This document shows, piece after piece, positions 48,013 through 57,572 of a DNA stretch of 64,000 nucleotides. The notes below the pieces were generated by a model. The model had not been told where the DNA came from. It saw only the letters and a program-made list of their open reading frames with translations, and did no database searches. The DNA is taken from the NCBI GenBank assembly GCA_002794465.1, contig MTSL01000208.1, positions 1-64,000 on the forward strand. The letters run 5' to 3'. Source of the stretch: Paramicrosporidium saccamoebae. Its lineage: Eukaryota; Rozellomycota. The translations under genes were made by a program, and so were the position numbers. The number at the start of each line of letters is the position of its first letter. Position 1 is the first letter of the stretch.

Positions 48013-48873
48013 ATGAGGCTCGAAGTTGCTATATTGTTCGTACCATTCGCAATATGCTCGGCTGTTCTGACGCATTATGAGCAAAGTTTCAGTCAGAGAA
48101 TCATGGCCAGTACTATCTCTTGCCATTATTGATCAATAGTCAAAAAAGATATTGAAGCGTGGGAAACTGAGCGGGGATTTGACCATATGCAACGTGCCTA
48201 CCGTCGGAAAGGAGAACTTGATACAGAATTCTTTGCTGAAGACCCGACAAAGGAGGAGATACAGCGGTGGGAGCGCCTCTCCGAGTCAGTGTTGAGCGAG
48301 CTGAGTGAATTGGCTGTCGTCTTGGGCTATTTCCCGGAAGAGTGTGGGCCAACAGCAGGACAATATCAAGAGACTGTCATCCCAAGCGAGAGAAGGCATC
48401 AGACGACGACCTCCAGGTCAGGTATAGAGAATCGCAAAGAAAGAGCGTCTACTTCAAGAAAAAGGAAGCCCCGAGAGGATAATAATACCTCGAGAAAGAA
48501 GCCGAGGACTGACGCGTACGGCTTCCCCAGCGCCGAGAGTGAGCAGGACGATAGTTTTGACGAGGGTGTGGATGAATTCATTCCTCCTAACCACAACAAT
48601 CGGGCTACGAGAATGAACGCTTACAATGTCATCTGTCCAGCGGTGAGGTACACTATAAAAGATTACAAAACAGATGATCTCCTACAGAGCATATACTCAA
48701 CTTATGAACAACTTGCGGAACTTTTTCGAAACGCCAAGACCAAGAATGACATCTGCGGGCCTCATGGAATCTATTTCGACCAGCTTTACGGCTATTACAC
48801 GCAGTATAAGGTTGTCTTATACGATGCATTTCCACTCGTTGCCAAGGATCTCTGGTTGAGTAAGACCAGGTAA
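48013..48873 (+). CDS. Secreted protein, family S2 (member C)
   Basis: Two exons (48013-48109, 48140-48873; 30-nt phase-1 intron) give 276 residues. Signal peptide MRLEVAILFVPFAICSAVL. After a helical domain comes a basic/acidic low-complexity stretch (RKRKPREDNN, KKPRTD). The C-terminal module reads YNVICPAVRYTIKDYKTDDL then LQSIYSTYEQLAELF, the same TD(D/E)-x-L-x-x-IY pattern as members A and B. The intron position just after the signal peptide and its phase match the other two. Function unknown. Confidence 0.82.
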
Positions 48874-49095
48874 AGCGGCTAATGGCGTAGTGGTTGGACT
48901 GTACTACCAAAAGATTGGATGTGTCATCGACAAATTTTGCAACGCCAAAGCGCAACCAACCGACACTGGTCCGAGTGGCTCCAAGCCAACTCGTGACAAA
49001 AAATAAGGTGTCACAGCCAAAGATAATGCCGTGAAGTTTATAAAGACCCCTCATTAACTTTCCCGGCCTGTAGATACGATATACTATCTCACAAT

Positions 49096-49728
49096 TTACA
49101 CCTTTTTCTCAGTCTTTGAAACAAGGAGGGGGCTAGTGTATACTACAACAGACGGAACCATGACAAGTCCACGATCTTTAGTCCTCAGGAGAACATACCG
49201 TGCATCAATGGACTCGACTTCTCCTTCCAGATTCTGTCCTGCTGCGGCACCCAGCACCTTTAAATGTTGTCCTTTCTGGAATGGCTTGTTGAACACCAAC
49301 AGTACGCCTGATAAAAAGTTGGTGGCAATCTCCTTGAGGGCAAAGCCGAGTGTGAAACCAGTCACTCCAATACCTGCAATAATAGGCTTAGTGTCCACAC
49401 CCAACGTTCCCAATGCAGTAACTCCCGCAAGTGTGTAGATGGCAATTCCAGCTGATTTGCCGAGGAAGCGCGCCATATCCACGTCACGGGTAAGTCGGGA
49501 TCGAAGGATTAAATTCTCAATGGGACGACTGATGGAGAATGAACTTTTGAATCCGCCCGGCTGCACATGGTCATCCTGCGGCGGAGGGGGGGGAGTAGAA
49601 GTAGAGAGTCTGCGGGCCAAATTGCCACCGACAGAGTAGAGAGAACGACGGACCCCAACAGGATGTAGAAAGCAAGAGGCTAAGCCCTTACCAATACCAA
49701 TAGACTGTAAAGAGCGACAGTGGATCAT
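49096..49728 (-). CDS. MscS-type mechanosensitive channel, possibly mitochondrial
   Basis: 210 residues from the ATG at 49728. The pore helix and beta domain of MscS are clear: [20 protein letters not shown], then [18 protein letters not shown] and [20 protein letters not shown]. Only one or two membrane helices precede the pore. The first ~45 residues are Arg/Ser-rich and lack acidic residues ([25 protein letters not shown]), typical of a cleavable mitochondrial presequence. Its start is 26 bp from that of BUD31 on the other strand. Channel fold is well supported; location is inference. Confidence 0.85.
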   Translation of the reverse strand: MIHCRSLQSIGIGKGLASCFLHPVGVRRSLYSVGGNLARRLSTSTPPPPPQDDHVQPGGFKSSFSISRPIENLILRSRLTRDVDMARFLGKSAGIAIYTLAGVTALGTLGVDTKPIIAGIGVTGFTLGFALKEIATNFLSGVLLVFNKPFQKGQHLKVLGAAAGQNLEGEVESIDARYVLLRTKDRGLVMVPSVVVYTSPLLVSKTEKKV

Positions 49729-49754
49729 CAACACAGTCCAGCGGCCAGGGGTCA
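49729..49754. promoter_or_regulatory. 26-bp interval between divergent MscS-like and BUD31 starts
   Basis: Shortest head-to-head spacing in the window. No recognisable element. If the MscS-like protein starts further downstream the spacer would be longer. Confidence 0.35.
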
Positions 49755-50189
49755 ATGCCCAAATTTGGACGACGAAAGGCCCCACCGGCCGGATATGAGG
49801 ACATTGAACCGACTCTTCGAGAGCTCGACAAGAAGCTACGGGACGCAGAGAATGCGTCGCATGAAGGAAAGCGGATAGTGGAGGCTACCTGGCCCATTTT
49901 CCAACTACATCACCAGCGCTCCCGCTACATCTATGAGCTGTACTATGAACGACAGGCCATCAGCAGGGAACTCTACGAGTACTGCTTGGAGGAGGGTGTG
50001 GCTGACAAAAACTTGATTGCGAAATGGAAGAAACCTGGATATGAGCGACTATGCTGTCTGCGGTGTGTGCAGCGGGCCGACACTAATTTTGGGACGGCGT
50101 GTATTTGCAGGGTGCCGAGATCGAGCCTCCCTGAAGATGCAGCTATTGAATGTGTACATTGTGGGTGTCGAGGCTGCGGAGGTAAATGA
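49755..50189 (+). CDS. BUD31: Pre-mRNA splicing factor BUD31/G10
   Basis: Component of the spliceosomal NineTeen-related/SF3b-associated complex. 144 residues, family length. Highly conserved text: [68 protein letters not shown] and the zinc-cluster Cys residues in [16 protein letters not shown] and [10 protein letters not shown]. Full length, single exon. Its retention fits the many introns here. Confidence 0.97.
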   Translation: MPKFGRRKAPPAGYEDIEPTLRELDKKLRDAENASHEGKRIVEATWPIFQLHHQRSRYIYELYYERQAISRELYEYCLEEGVADKNLIAKWKKPGYERLCCLRCVQRADTNFGTACICRVPRSSLPEDAAIECVHCGCRGCGGK

Positions 50190-50396
50190 GCAAAGCTGTA
50201 GCTGTTGCGGTTTAAAGTTAATGTATAATATCAAGAACAATTCCATACTTTGCAGTACACGGAATTACACATTGTGCAGTTACGTACTTTGCAACTAAAC
50301 GCCTTGCCCCTCTAAACACTTTGTAACTACGCGCCTTGAAACTGCACATTTATAAATCACTCAATAACGCAACCCCACTTTGCATTTACTAACCGG

Positions 50397-51098
50397 TTAT
50401 TTGCGTAGATACTTGGAACGCTGCTTGAACATGTGACGATACATGAACAGGAATCCACATGGGTATACTCCGAGCAGCCCGAGCAACAGATAGTCGTACA
50501 TATTGCCCGCCTTGGCAAAGACTTCACGAGCTGCCCATATCATGGACATTTCACCCGCCGTGCCCAGCGGATACAGGACTATAAAGAGCGAATAGCGAGC
50601 CCAAGTGATGAATCGAGGACAGATATTGAACAGATGCAGAAAGTAATAGAGATAACGTGTAAGGTCGGAAAGCGTCCAGGCTACAGCCAACACCAAATAA
50701 CCCGGATTTTGAGCCAATCCCAGCAAGTGTCCAGGCACCCAAACCACAAACAGACGTGAGAAGATTTGCACTGTGGTGCTGAAAACTGCAGAAGGCACTA
50801 ACCCCAACATTGCATGGAATATCTCCAGTATAGCTGCAGTCTGCACCCAACACAACAGCGGCAGAGTTGTTGCGGTTTTGGCGGGATTATAGCCATCCTT
50901 CAAGGTGAGACAGAGTCGGTAGGCAAAGTATCCCCAAGCACCAAAGGACGCCAAGTTGTACAGAGCGAGATATAATTTCACCACCCATGACTGATTGAGA
51001 CGGGGACGACGTTCATCGCGATAGCTGGCAGGTGGAGCACGGTCCTCAGTGGAACGGTTGCGCGCACGCTCTCGTTGTGTCAGTTTAGATTGGTCCAT
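50397..51098 (-). CDS. PHS1: Very-long-chain 3-hydroxyacyl-CoA dehydratase
   Basis: Third step of the ER fatty acid elongation cycle. 233 residues with six hydrophobic segments. Landmarks are YLALYNLASFGAWGYFAYR, LLCWVQTAAILEIFHAMLGL, RYLYYFLHLF and the active-site segment LYPLGTAGEMSMI, containing the catalytic Tyr and Glu. The C-terminal tail is basic (KQRSKYLRK), as in yeast where it acts as an ER signal. Single exon; start at the only upstream ATG. Confidence 0.93.
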   Translation of the reverse strand: MDQSKLTQRERARNRSTEDRAPPASYRDERRPRLNQSWVVKLYLALYNLASFGAWGYFAYRLCLTLKDGYNPAKTATTLPLLCWVQTAAILEIFHAMLGLVPSAVFSTTVQIFSRLFVVWVPGHLLGLAQNPGYLVLAVAWTLSDLTRYLYYFLHLFNICPRFITWARYSLFIVLYPLGTAGEMSMIWAAREVFAKAGNMYDYLLLGLLGVYPCGFLFMYRHMFKQRSKYLRK

Positions 51099-51554
51099 CT
51101 TTGCAATTAATTATTTTTATTAAGCGCCATCTTTGGGGGGCAGCGTAACTGCGGACCAGGGACCAAGGGCCTGGACTCTGACCTTTTCTCGCCTACTGAG
51201 CAGACAATCACAACTATCTTAAAAGAGATCCACAACTTATTGCGGCCTGTTCTATCATACGAAATAGTACTGCCTGACGCGGTGCAAAAAGGCATGTGAA
51301 TAAACACTCATTGTACTAAAAAACGGACCAGGGACTGGAATAAAGGCTTTACTCCAACCCCCCCCCCCCNNNNNNNNNNNNNNNNNNNNNNNNNNNNNNN
51401 NNNNNNNNNNNNNNNNNNNNNNNNNNNNNNNNNNNNNNNNNNNNNNNNNNNNNNNNNNNNNNNNNNNNNNNNNNNNNNNNNNNNNNNNNNNNTCATTTCC
51501 ATTAAATTTTATATACATCTTCACCAGCATTCTCAGTATGGGGATTGAATGCCG
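51099..51554. other. Intergenic with assembly gap
   Basis: Contains a run of C's (51360-51369) leading directly into an N block at 51370-51492. The flanks carry a repeated GGACCAGGGAC word (about 51155 and 51327). No gene is seen in the readable part. Confidence 0.6.
51370..51492. other. Assembly gap (123 N)
   Basis: Undetermined bases immediately after a poly-C run. The true length of the missing sequence is unknown. Confidence 0.99.
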
Positions 51555-52544
51555 CTAATTGCACAACACCTCATCCGACTCCTCGCCATTGTCTAAATCT
51601 AATGGTTCGGTGGGAATATATTCCATATTAAATGTCCCGCATAGCTCTGCCATCGACTTGCAGGATTGCAGCTTGCGGGTTAGATTCTTGTCGCTGTAGG
51701 GACGATCCAACCACATTTGCAGTACCGTGTACTTTGTATTGCTAAAGGGATTTTCAACCTCTATAGCCTTCTTCAGGTATGCTTTGCTTACTTCCATCGG
51801 GTCCAGTAGCCCCTCTGTTCTGAAAATGGAAACATTCCATTGAGCCGCCCTGGCAAGCATGATCGATCTTACTCCAGTCTCCAGAATTCCTGCAAATTGG
51901 GACCGGTCAAAGAAATCACCATTAGCAATCACTGGCACTGGACAGACCTTTACAATTTCTGCCAACATATCATACTTGGCGGGATGTCGAGGCCGATCGG
52001 CTGGAGTCCGGCAATGCACTGTCAACGCTCGAATACCCGTTGCTCCAATCCTCTTGACCAACTCCAGAGTCTTTTCTTGGTCTGGCAACAGACGGATCTT
52101 GGCCGTCACAGGAACTCCAGGAAGACCCGTGACCAGTCGTTTCAAAATATTACACAGTCGGTCGGGTTCGGAAAGCAACGCAGCTCCCATTCCAGCGTGC
52201 ACAGAAAAATGCTTCGGACAGCCGCAATTCAAGTCGACACCGGCCACATCTGGCGCAACCATTCTTGCAGCTTGCAATGCCAGTTCGGGATCTGCACTTC
52301 CCAGCTGCAAGACGAGCTTTGGTTTCTCACAAGGATGCAGACGCAGAACAAGCGTCCGGTTGCTGATGTAATCCACCGTGTTCAAGCGAGTATTCACAGT
52401 ACGAGTGCTCGTTAAAAGCTTCTTGTCGATAATTTCAGGTGTCCACACAAGGTCGGCCCCATACTCGAGCGCCAATAACCGCATAGGCAGCGTGCCCACG
52501 CGCACCATCGGGGCCAGTACTATTTTTCCCTCATACGACAGCAT
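51555..52544 (-). CDS. DUS2: tRNA-dihydrouridine(20) synthase
   Basis: FMN enzyme that reduces U20 in tRNA (yeast Smm1, human DUS2). 329 residues. The TIM barrel starts KIVLAPMVRVGTLPMRLLAL; the catalytic Cys is in VDLNCGCPKHFSVHAGMGAA; substrate and FMN motifs KIRLL, ALTVHCRTPADRPRHPA and VIANGDFFDR follow. EIIDKKLL and the KHFS variant mark the DUS2 clade rather than DUS1. The double-stranded RNA-binding domain of human DUS2 is absent, as in fungi. Single exon. Confidence 0.94.
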   Translation of the reverse strand: MLSYEGKIVLAPMVRVGTLPMRLLALEYGADLVWTPEIIDKKLLTSTRTVNTRLNTVDYISNRTLVLRLHPCEKPKLVLQLGSADPELALQAARMVAPDVAGVDLNCGCPKHFSVHAGMGAALLSEPDRLCNILKRLVTGLPGVPVTAKIRLLPDQEKTLELVKRIGATGIRALTVHCRTPADRPRHPAKYDMLAEIVKVCPVPVIANGDFFDRSQFAGILETGVRSIMLARAAQWNVSIFRTEGLLDPMEVSKAYLKKAIEVENPFSNTKYTVLQMWLDRPYSDKNLTRKLQSCKSMAELCGTFNMEYIPTEPLDLDNGEESDEVLCN

Positions 52545-52594
52545 CAGGTTCGAACCCCCTGTCAGAGTCCGCCAATACCTACTGGATAAAAAAG

Positions 52595-52747
52595 ACTCGT
52601 TGGAGCTCTTAATCTGTGTGAAATTGGCAATAGAGATTTCTTTAAACTTTTAATCTGAGTGTGGTTTGTAGTAGAGCCTCGTTGGACGTCTTGATCCATG
52701 TAAGATTTGTAATAGAAACTCATTGAAGCTCTTAATCCGTAGGAGGC
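52595..52747. repeat. 41-bp minisatellite, 3.7 units
   Basis: Units start at 52595, 52636, 52677 and 52718 (core CTCGTTGGAGCTCTTAATC). More diverged than the other arrays. It occupies most of the 294 bp between DUS2 and Ap4A phosphorylase. Confidence 0.8.
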
Positions 52748-52839
52748 AAATGCAGTGAAAATCCTTTATTTATGGGTAGTAGAGGCTGGGTTCTCTCACA
52801 AATACGACTCTAGGTTGGTATTCGACTTTTCCCGCGTTG

Positions 52840-53669
52840 CTACAATAAGGCAGGGAAGCCGAGAGTATTGTAAATTTGTGTAATCTCAGTGTTTAGCAAC
52901 AATTCATAGTCCTTCTGGTAACACGCCAGTAGATATCCCGCAAATACCAGCGTATTGAACGACACGTGTTCGTACCGTTCGGCTAACCTGGGCACCATTA
53001 GCATCCATTCTCTTGTGAACAAAAGACTGTATGATGTCTCTGCCGTTGGGAGGATGCTACAGACTTTTGAATAGGCAGCCCTCCACTTCTCTGCCAATGA
53101 CCCGGCGCTAGTGAGTCGGACTAGCTTATGGATTATTCCCTTGAATACTCCGACAGTGCTGTCCAAGAAAGAGCCAATGATCGGTGGCTTGTCATCTGGG
53201 ATTAATTGCAAATGTCGATGCGGCTGACTTGCGCCCGACTCTTTACCAGAATTATAAAATACCATCCAACCGCCCTCTAACTGTGCCAATGTCAGCTCGG
53301 TGGCGGAAAAATCTTCTGGCGCAAGAAGCCCTACTTGAGGCTTGAATTCGCGTGTAATGAGGAGCAGGTGGTTCGGGACGACGCAGTACTTGTTAAAAAT
53401 GAGTATATGAGTGGCCCCAATGTCGGTAATTGTCAAATGAGGGCTAGGAGGGAGAAATGGGTTGCCGCTCTCGTTTCTTGGGCCACTCTCGGCAATCTTT
53501 CGCTGCATTGCTGGACAATATCTTGTAACAAACTATATGGTCACATTCTGTGTACAAAAGCTACATCAACCCCATCCATATTTCGTACACCTACAGTACA
53601 TTCATAATAGATAAGATGCCCATTTGCAAGAGCAGTGTTAAATTTCTCCGTTACACCGAGTGGGTCCAT
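52840..53669 (-). CDS. Ap4A phosphorylase (diadenosine tetraphosphate phosphorylase)
   Basis: Splits Ap4A with phosphate into ATP and ADP (Apa1/Apa2 family, HIT superfamily). Two exons (53669-53565, 53532-52840; 32-nt intron) give 265 residues, about 50 short of yeast. Exon 1 supplies TEKFNTALANGHLIYYE; the join restores VDFVTRYCPAM ahead of NPFLPPSPHLTI. The active site is GKESGASQPHRHLQLIP, where the middle His is the nucleophile. FNKYCVVPNHLLLITREF is also family text. A CCAAT box (53678-53682) is shared with the divergent gamma-glutamyltransferase. Confidence 0.92.
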
Positions 53670-53735
53670 CTGCCGAGCCAATCAAATAGCCCTGATAAAT
53701 ATGTAATTGTTTTGGCCACTTAAGTGGTTCCGGAA
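53670..53735. promoter_or_regulatory. 66-bp bidirectional promoter
   Basis: Contains CCAAT at 53678-53682 and TGATAAATATG at about 53693. It serves Ap4A phosphorylase (left) and gamma-glutamyltransferase (right). Confidence 0.4.
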
Positions 53736-55660
53736 ATGGAGATTGTCCAAAAAGGACAAAGTGCATCTCTCCACAGACGGATGAGTTGTCAATCCCGCAG
53801 TCGCATCATCAGCAGCGGCTCGATCACCCATAGAGTCACTTTACATGTCGCTCTGTTGCTCATCTCAATGATCATTGTGGTATCCAGCGACACGGTGGGA
53901 GAGTACGCGTACAGTAAGTCTTGCGGGTCTATGGAGCTTCCGGTAGAACGATTGCGGCTCTCAGGGACAGAGATTTATCAGAATGGAGGGGTGGCGGCGG
54001 AGCATCCACGGTGTTCCGAGATTGGTGTGCAGATGATGGAGATGGGCGGCAACGCAGTGGATGCGGCCATTGCAGGACTGCTCTGCGTTGGAGTGGTGAA
54101 CAACTTTGCCGCCGGCATCGGAGGGTACTTTTAAAGGCAGTTCTGAGGTCTAGGGGTGGATTCATGCTAATTAGGGATGCGAGCGGGGCCTACGAGGTGA
54201 TTGACTTCAGAGAGGCGGCGGCCAGATCCGCACATCAGGACATGTTTAACAAAAACACGACACTGGCCACGGACAGCACCTTGGGAATGGGTGTTCCGGG
54301 CGAGATTCGGGGATTTGCAACTGCTCACGCAAGACATGGGAAACTACCTTGGGCAGCTCTATTTGAGCCGTCAATCCGTCTGGCCAGAAAAGGCTTTCCC
54401 GTGACAGCTAAAATGAACAGCATGATCTCTGTACCCATCTCAATGTCACTCATTCCATAGAGATTCAAAAACAAGCTACTCAAATCAAAAGGGATGAGGG
54501 AGACTTATTTCCACAAAGATGGACGCCCCAAGGAGGTGGGGGATTTCATTTACCGACGCAATCTGGCCAGGACCTTGGGAAAGATTGCCAAAAATGGGCC
54601 CGACATTTTTTATTCTGGCGAGATTGCCGATCACATTATAAGTACGGTTGAAGATGACCAAGGCGGAATCACCAAAGAAGACATGATGTCCTATGAAGTC
54701 AAAATCAGGGAGCCTGTGGTAGCAGAGGTTGCTGGCTTTAAGATTATCACGCCTGGCGCCCCTACTTGCGGACCCTTAATCATCCAAATCCTCAAAGTCG
54801 TCGAGAAACTTGGACTTGGGAGTCCGGAAAATGTAACGACGGTCCAGAAAATTATCGAAGCTTTTAAATTTGCCTATGTTGACAGGATGCAACTGGGTGA
54901 TCCCGACTTTGTGGCCCACATGGATGATCTCGTGGCTAAAATCATTTCTGATGAGAGGGCCAGTGAAATTGCCCCAAGGATCCGCAAAGTACACCCTCCT
55001 CTTCCCTTTCACGTGTTGTAGAGCAAGACATTTCCGCCCGAATACTACCTGGGGAAGAGTCTTTTTGCCGAGTGTGATTCGCATGGCACCACCAACCTGG
55101 TCGCAAGTGACAAGTACGGCTATGGAGTGAGTGCAGTCTCTACGGTAAATCTGGAGTGGGGAAATCGCATCATGGATTACGAAACCGGAATCATATTCAA
55201 TAATCAGTTGGATGACTTTTCAATCCCAAAGATGAACAATTCCTTTGGCTTGCCACCCTCAGAAGCAAACTTCATCATGCCCTTCAAGCGGCCCCTATCA
55301 TCTGCAACTCCCGTGATACTGGAAAGGGACGGAAAGGTTTTCATGGTCTTGGGCGGTGCTGGTGGAAGTCGTATAATCACTGCCGTTGCTGAAATGATAA
55401 TAAGGGTTGTCATGTTGGGGATGGATCCTGACAAGGCAATGGATTCGTGTCGTCTCCATCACCAGCTGATCCCCGATGTGATACTGGCGGAGCATCGCTG
55501 TGATAGCGCGCTACTGAAGAAACTAAGCGGCATTGGACACACTATAATCATCATGGGTGCAGAACAGACTAGCACTAGCGTCAATATGGTGCTTGTGAAT
55601 GGGGCGGGTATAGTGCCAATATCTGATCCACGAAAGGGTGGACTCGCTGCTGGTTATTAA
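53736..55660 (+). CDS. Gamma-glutamyltransferase
   Basis: Membrane-anchored enzyme that cleaves glutathione outside the cytosol. Four exons (53736-54124, 54154-54430, 54461-54988, 55022-55660; introns 29, 30, 33 nt) give 610 residues. A signal anchor (LHVALLLISMIIVVSS, about 35-52) is followed by GGVAAEHPRCSEIG, MGGNAVDAAIAGLLCVGVVN, GIGGGGFMLIRD (restored by splicing), IDFREAA and RETYFHKDGRP. The autoprocessing site and nucleophile Thr are in DSHGTTNLVASD; the small subunit has NNQLDDFSIP and GGAGGSRIITA. All expected motifs are present. Confidence 0.95.
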
Positions 55661-55798
55661 GTAAACGCTGTTGATAATGTCCAAAGTGGTGGATGCGAGG
55701 TTTATAGTTTATCAGTATCTTTGAAAATGTTTTCTAATATAACACAAGACCTTTATTCTTTGCAGTCCCGATCATTGCGATGGGATGAGCCATCAACA

Positions 55799-56038
55799 CT
55801 AATTGTACTTGATAACTGCCTCGTCAGTAGTGATTTCTTGCTTCACGACAGTCCAAGAGTCCTTGGTGGGCTTTTTCTCATCTTTCGAGGCCACAAGAAC
55901 AAGCGTCAGCATTACTAGTGTAAGCATAGAGAACATCCATAGAAGCAGTGGATCGCAAACTTGTTTGCGTCCGCCAATAATGCAGTACGTGCAAACACGG
56001 CTTGTAATGTATTCTGTCACAACCTTGGTAGTCGCCAT
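55799..56038 (-). CDS. Small single-span membrane protein
   Basis: 79 residues from ATG 56038. A Cys-containing N-terminal part (SRVCTYCIIGGRKQVCDP) is followed by one hydrophobic segment (LLLWMFSMLTLVMLTLVLVA) and a charged tail (KDEKKPTKDSW). No recognised family. It lies in a group of three minus-strand membrane/secreted genes. It could also be the last exon of a longer gene. Confidence 0.5.
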   Translation of the reverse strand: MATTKVVTEYITSRVCTYCIIGGRKQVCDPLLLWMFSMLTLVMLTLVLVASKDEKKPTKDSWTVVKQEITTDEAVIKYN

Positions 56039-56376
56039 CACTCATACTGTATGCTAGATGTCTTTTAAGTGATGCCAATGCAACCTACGGGCATGTTACC
56101 GAAAATAGTACATTCAGTCAATTCGAGTCGGCTAAAAATAGGGGGTGTGAGGAGACTGTGCCTGGTTGAGCGATCACAGGTACATTTTGGACAATTATGC
56201 CCGAGACTGAAAATAGTATCGAACTTACTACTAATTAGTTATAGACCATTTTTATTGTGCCGAGCCAAACCTTGACGAAGATCCAGAGGTCTAACGGCCT
56301 TTTCTTTACAATCATTGGGGCTCCAATTGCACTAGATGGTGATTCCCCGTCTAGCGTGTACATGGCCCTCTGTTTA
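56039..56376. other. Intergenic, no gene seen
   Basis: No supported reading frame on either strand. It may hold upstream exons of the 55.8-kb gene, but I find no clear splice-linked exon. Confidence 0.3.
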
Positions 56377-56682
56377 TCAAGATGGGGCCTTTCCGAGGGC
56401 CAAGCTTCCATTTGGTAGTCTGGCTAATATCATAATCTCTGTGCTGACCGAGTCGTTTGAGGTGTTAGGACAATCAACTGTCCATCTTTCTCTTAGGCTC
56501 TCTTTCAGTCTCGAAAATGTCCGGCAAATCGGTCCACATACATCTACTACGCGGCAACACTCTTCAAGAAAAATGACGAGACCGAGTACGCCGAGTGCGC
56601 CGAAGCAGCCGAGTATGATCCATAGTCCTACGGCACTCCCAGACGAGGACTCGTCATCAGGAGTAGTTGAAAAGATTACCAT
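56377..56682 (-). CDS. Type I-like membrane protein or C-terminal exon
   Basis: 101 residues from ATG 56682. A short Ser/Asp stub (TTPDDESSSG) precedes a membrane segment (VGLWIILGCFGALGVLGLVI) and a Cys-rich juxtamembrane and basic cytoplasmic tail (EECCRVVDVCGPIC). The layout is that of the end of a type I surface protein, so an upstream ectodomain exon may be missing. A CCAAT motif (56685-56689) lies directly before the ATG. No family recognised. Confidence 0.45.
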   Translation of the reverse strand: MVIFSTTPDDESSSGSAVGLWIILGCFGALGVLGLVIFLEECCRVVDVCGPICRTFSRLKESLRERWTVDCPNTSNDSVSTEIMILARLPNGSLALGKAPS

Positions 56683-56999
56683 CACCAATCGAGGGGTCGT
56701 GTAGCCTTACGATTAAAATAGTATCATACACTGATAAGTCACAGGTCGGAGACAGGGGCGTTTTAAGACTTATTCCATGTTCAAATTGCATGTTTTCGTT
56801 GTTTACTAATTGGATCCGAGAAAGGTACGCTTTGGTTAGAGTTGCATCTTAATAAGGGACTTTTTATTTCAAATGGCTACGTATTTCCTCCGTACGGCGC
56901 AAGGTTGATGTTGGCTGAGATCAAATGTATTTAAGAGGCGATTCTCTATCAAGACTCTGGTTAAGTAATTATCGGCCATGTTTCTTCAAACAATTACTG
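56683..56999. other. Intergenic, no gene seen
   Basis: AT-rich. No supported exon. The interval lies upstream of one minus-strand gene and downstream of another. Confidence 0.3.
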
Positions 57000-57572
57000 C
57001 TAAGCACTACCATTATCGCACTCGGTTTTACAATCCGGACCACCTCCAGGTCTAGGGTCTTGTATTTCGAGCAGTTCCATGATCCGCTTGGCACCCAGCA
57101 GTGACAAGTCAATGTTCTCGCGAGTGAATAATGCCTTCGGGTCGGACAGACTCTTTGTAATTTCAACAGCGTCATACAAGGCCAAATTGGTCGGATCATA
57201 CACTTTTTTGCACAATTCAAGAGGTAAAAAGTCAAGGACCGCTGGGTTATCAGCGATTAGAATAGAATGGATATTCTGCTCCAAGACTGATTCCGGAATC
57301 ATCCTGTATTCAATGCGATGGGTAGTGTGACAAAACTTGGCAAAGCACCATACAAGCTCTTCAGACGTCAAATTGTACCAGTCAACGACACTCTCGAGGA
57401 TGGCGGAATAGTCATGTTCAAATGCAGATTCCATGATGGTCCTAAACTCGGGAAAACTACGATCCCCGAGCAAGCGCCCAATTAGGGTCTCTTCGCTAGG
57501 GATATTTGAATTGGCACTTAATACAACCTTGAGCGATGAACATAGACACAAAGCAACGAGTGGCAAGTACAT
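57000..57572 (-). CDS. Secreted 190-residue protein of unknown family
   Basis: Start at 57572 places a signal peptide first (MYLPLVALCLCSSLKVVLS). The mature chain is helical, with Cys in WCFAKFCHTTH, LELCKKV and the C-terminal PDCKTECDNGSA. FPEFRTIMESAFEHDYSAIL is the most regular helical part. One N-glycosylation site (YNLTSE). No similarity to families S1 or S2 that I can see. Function unknown. Confidence 0.72.
   Translation of the reverse strand: MYLPLVALCLCSSLKVVLSANSNIPSEETLIGRLLGDRSFPEFRTIMESAFEHDYSAILESVVDWYNLTSEELVWCFAKFCHTTHRIEYRMIPESVLEQNIHSILIADNPAVLDFLPLELCKKVYDPTNLALYDAVEITKSLSDPKALFTRENIDLSLLGAKRIMELLEIQDPRPGGGPDCKTECDNGSA

Noticed and set aside
48880-48960. tRNA-like A-box word (TGGCGTAGTGG) after family S2 member C
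   Set aside because: No matching B box, and I could not fold acceptor, anticodon and T arms around it.
52548-52566. GGTTCGAACCCC, a T-loop/B-box-like motif on the plus strand
   Set aside because: It overlaps the 5' flank of DUS2, stem pairing fails on both strands and no D arm or anticodon arm can be drawn.
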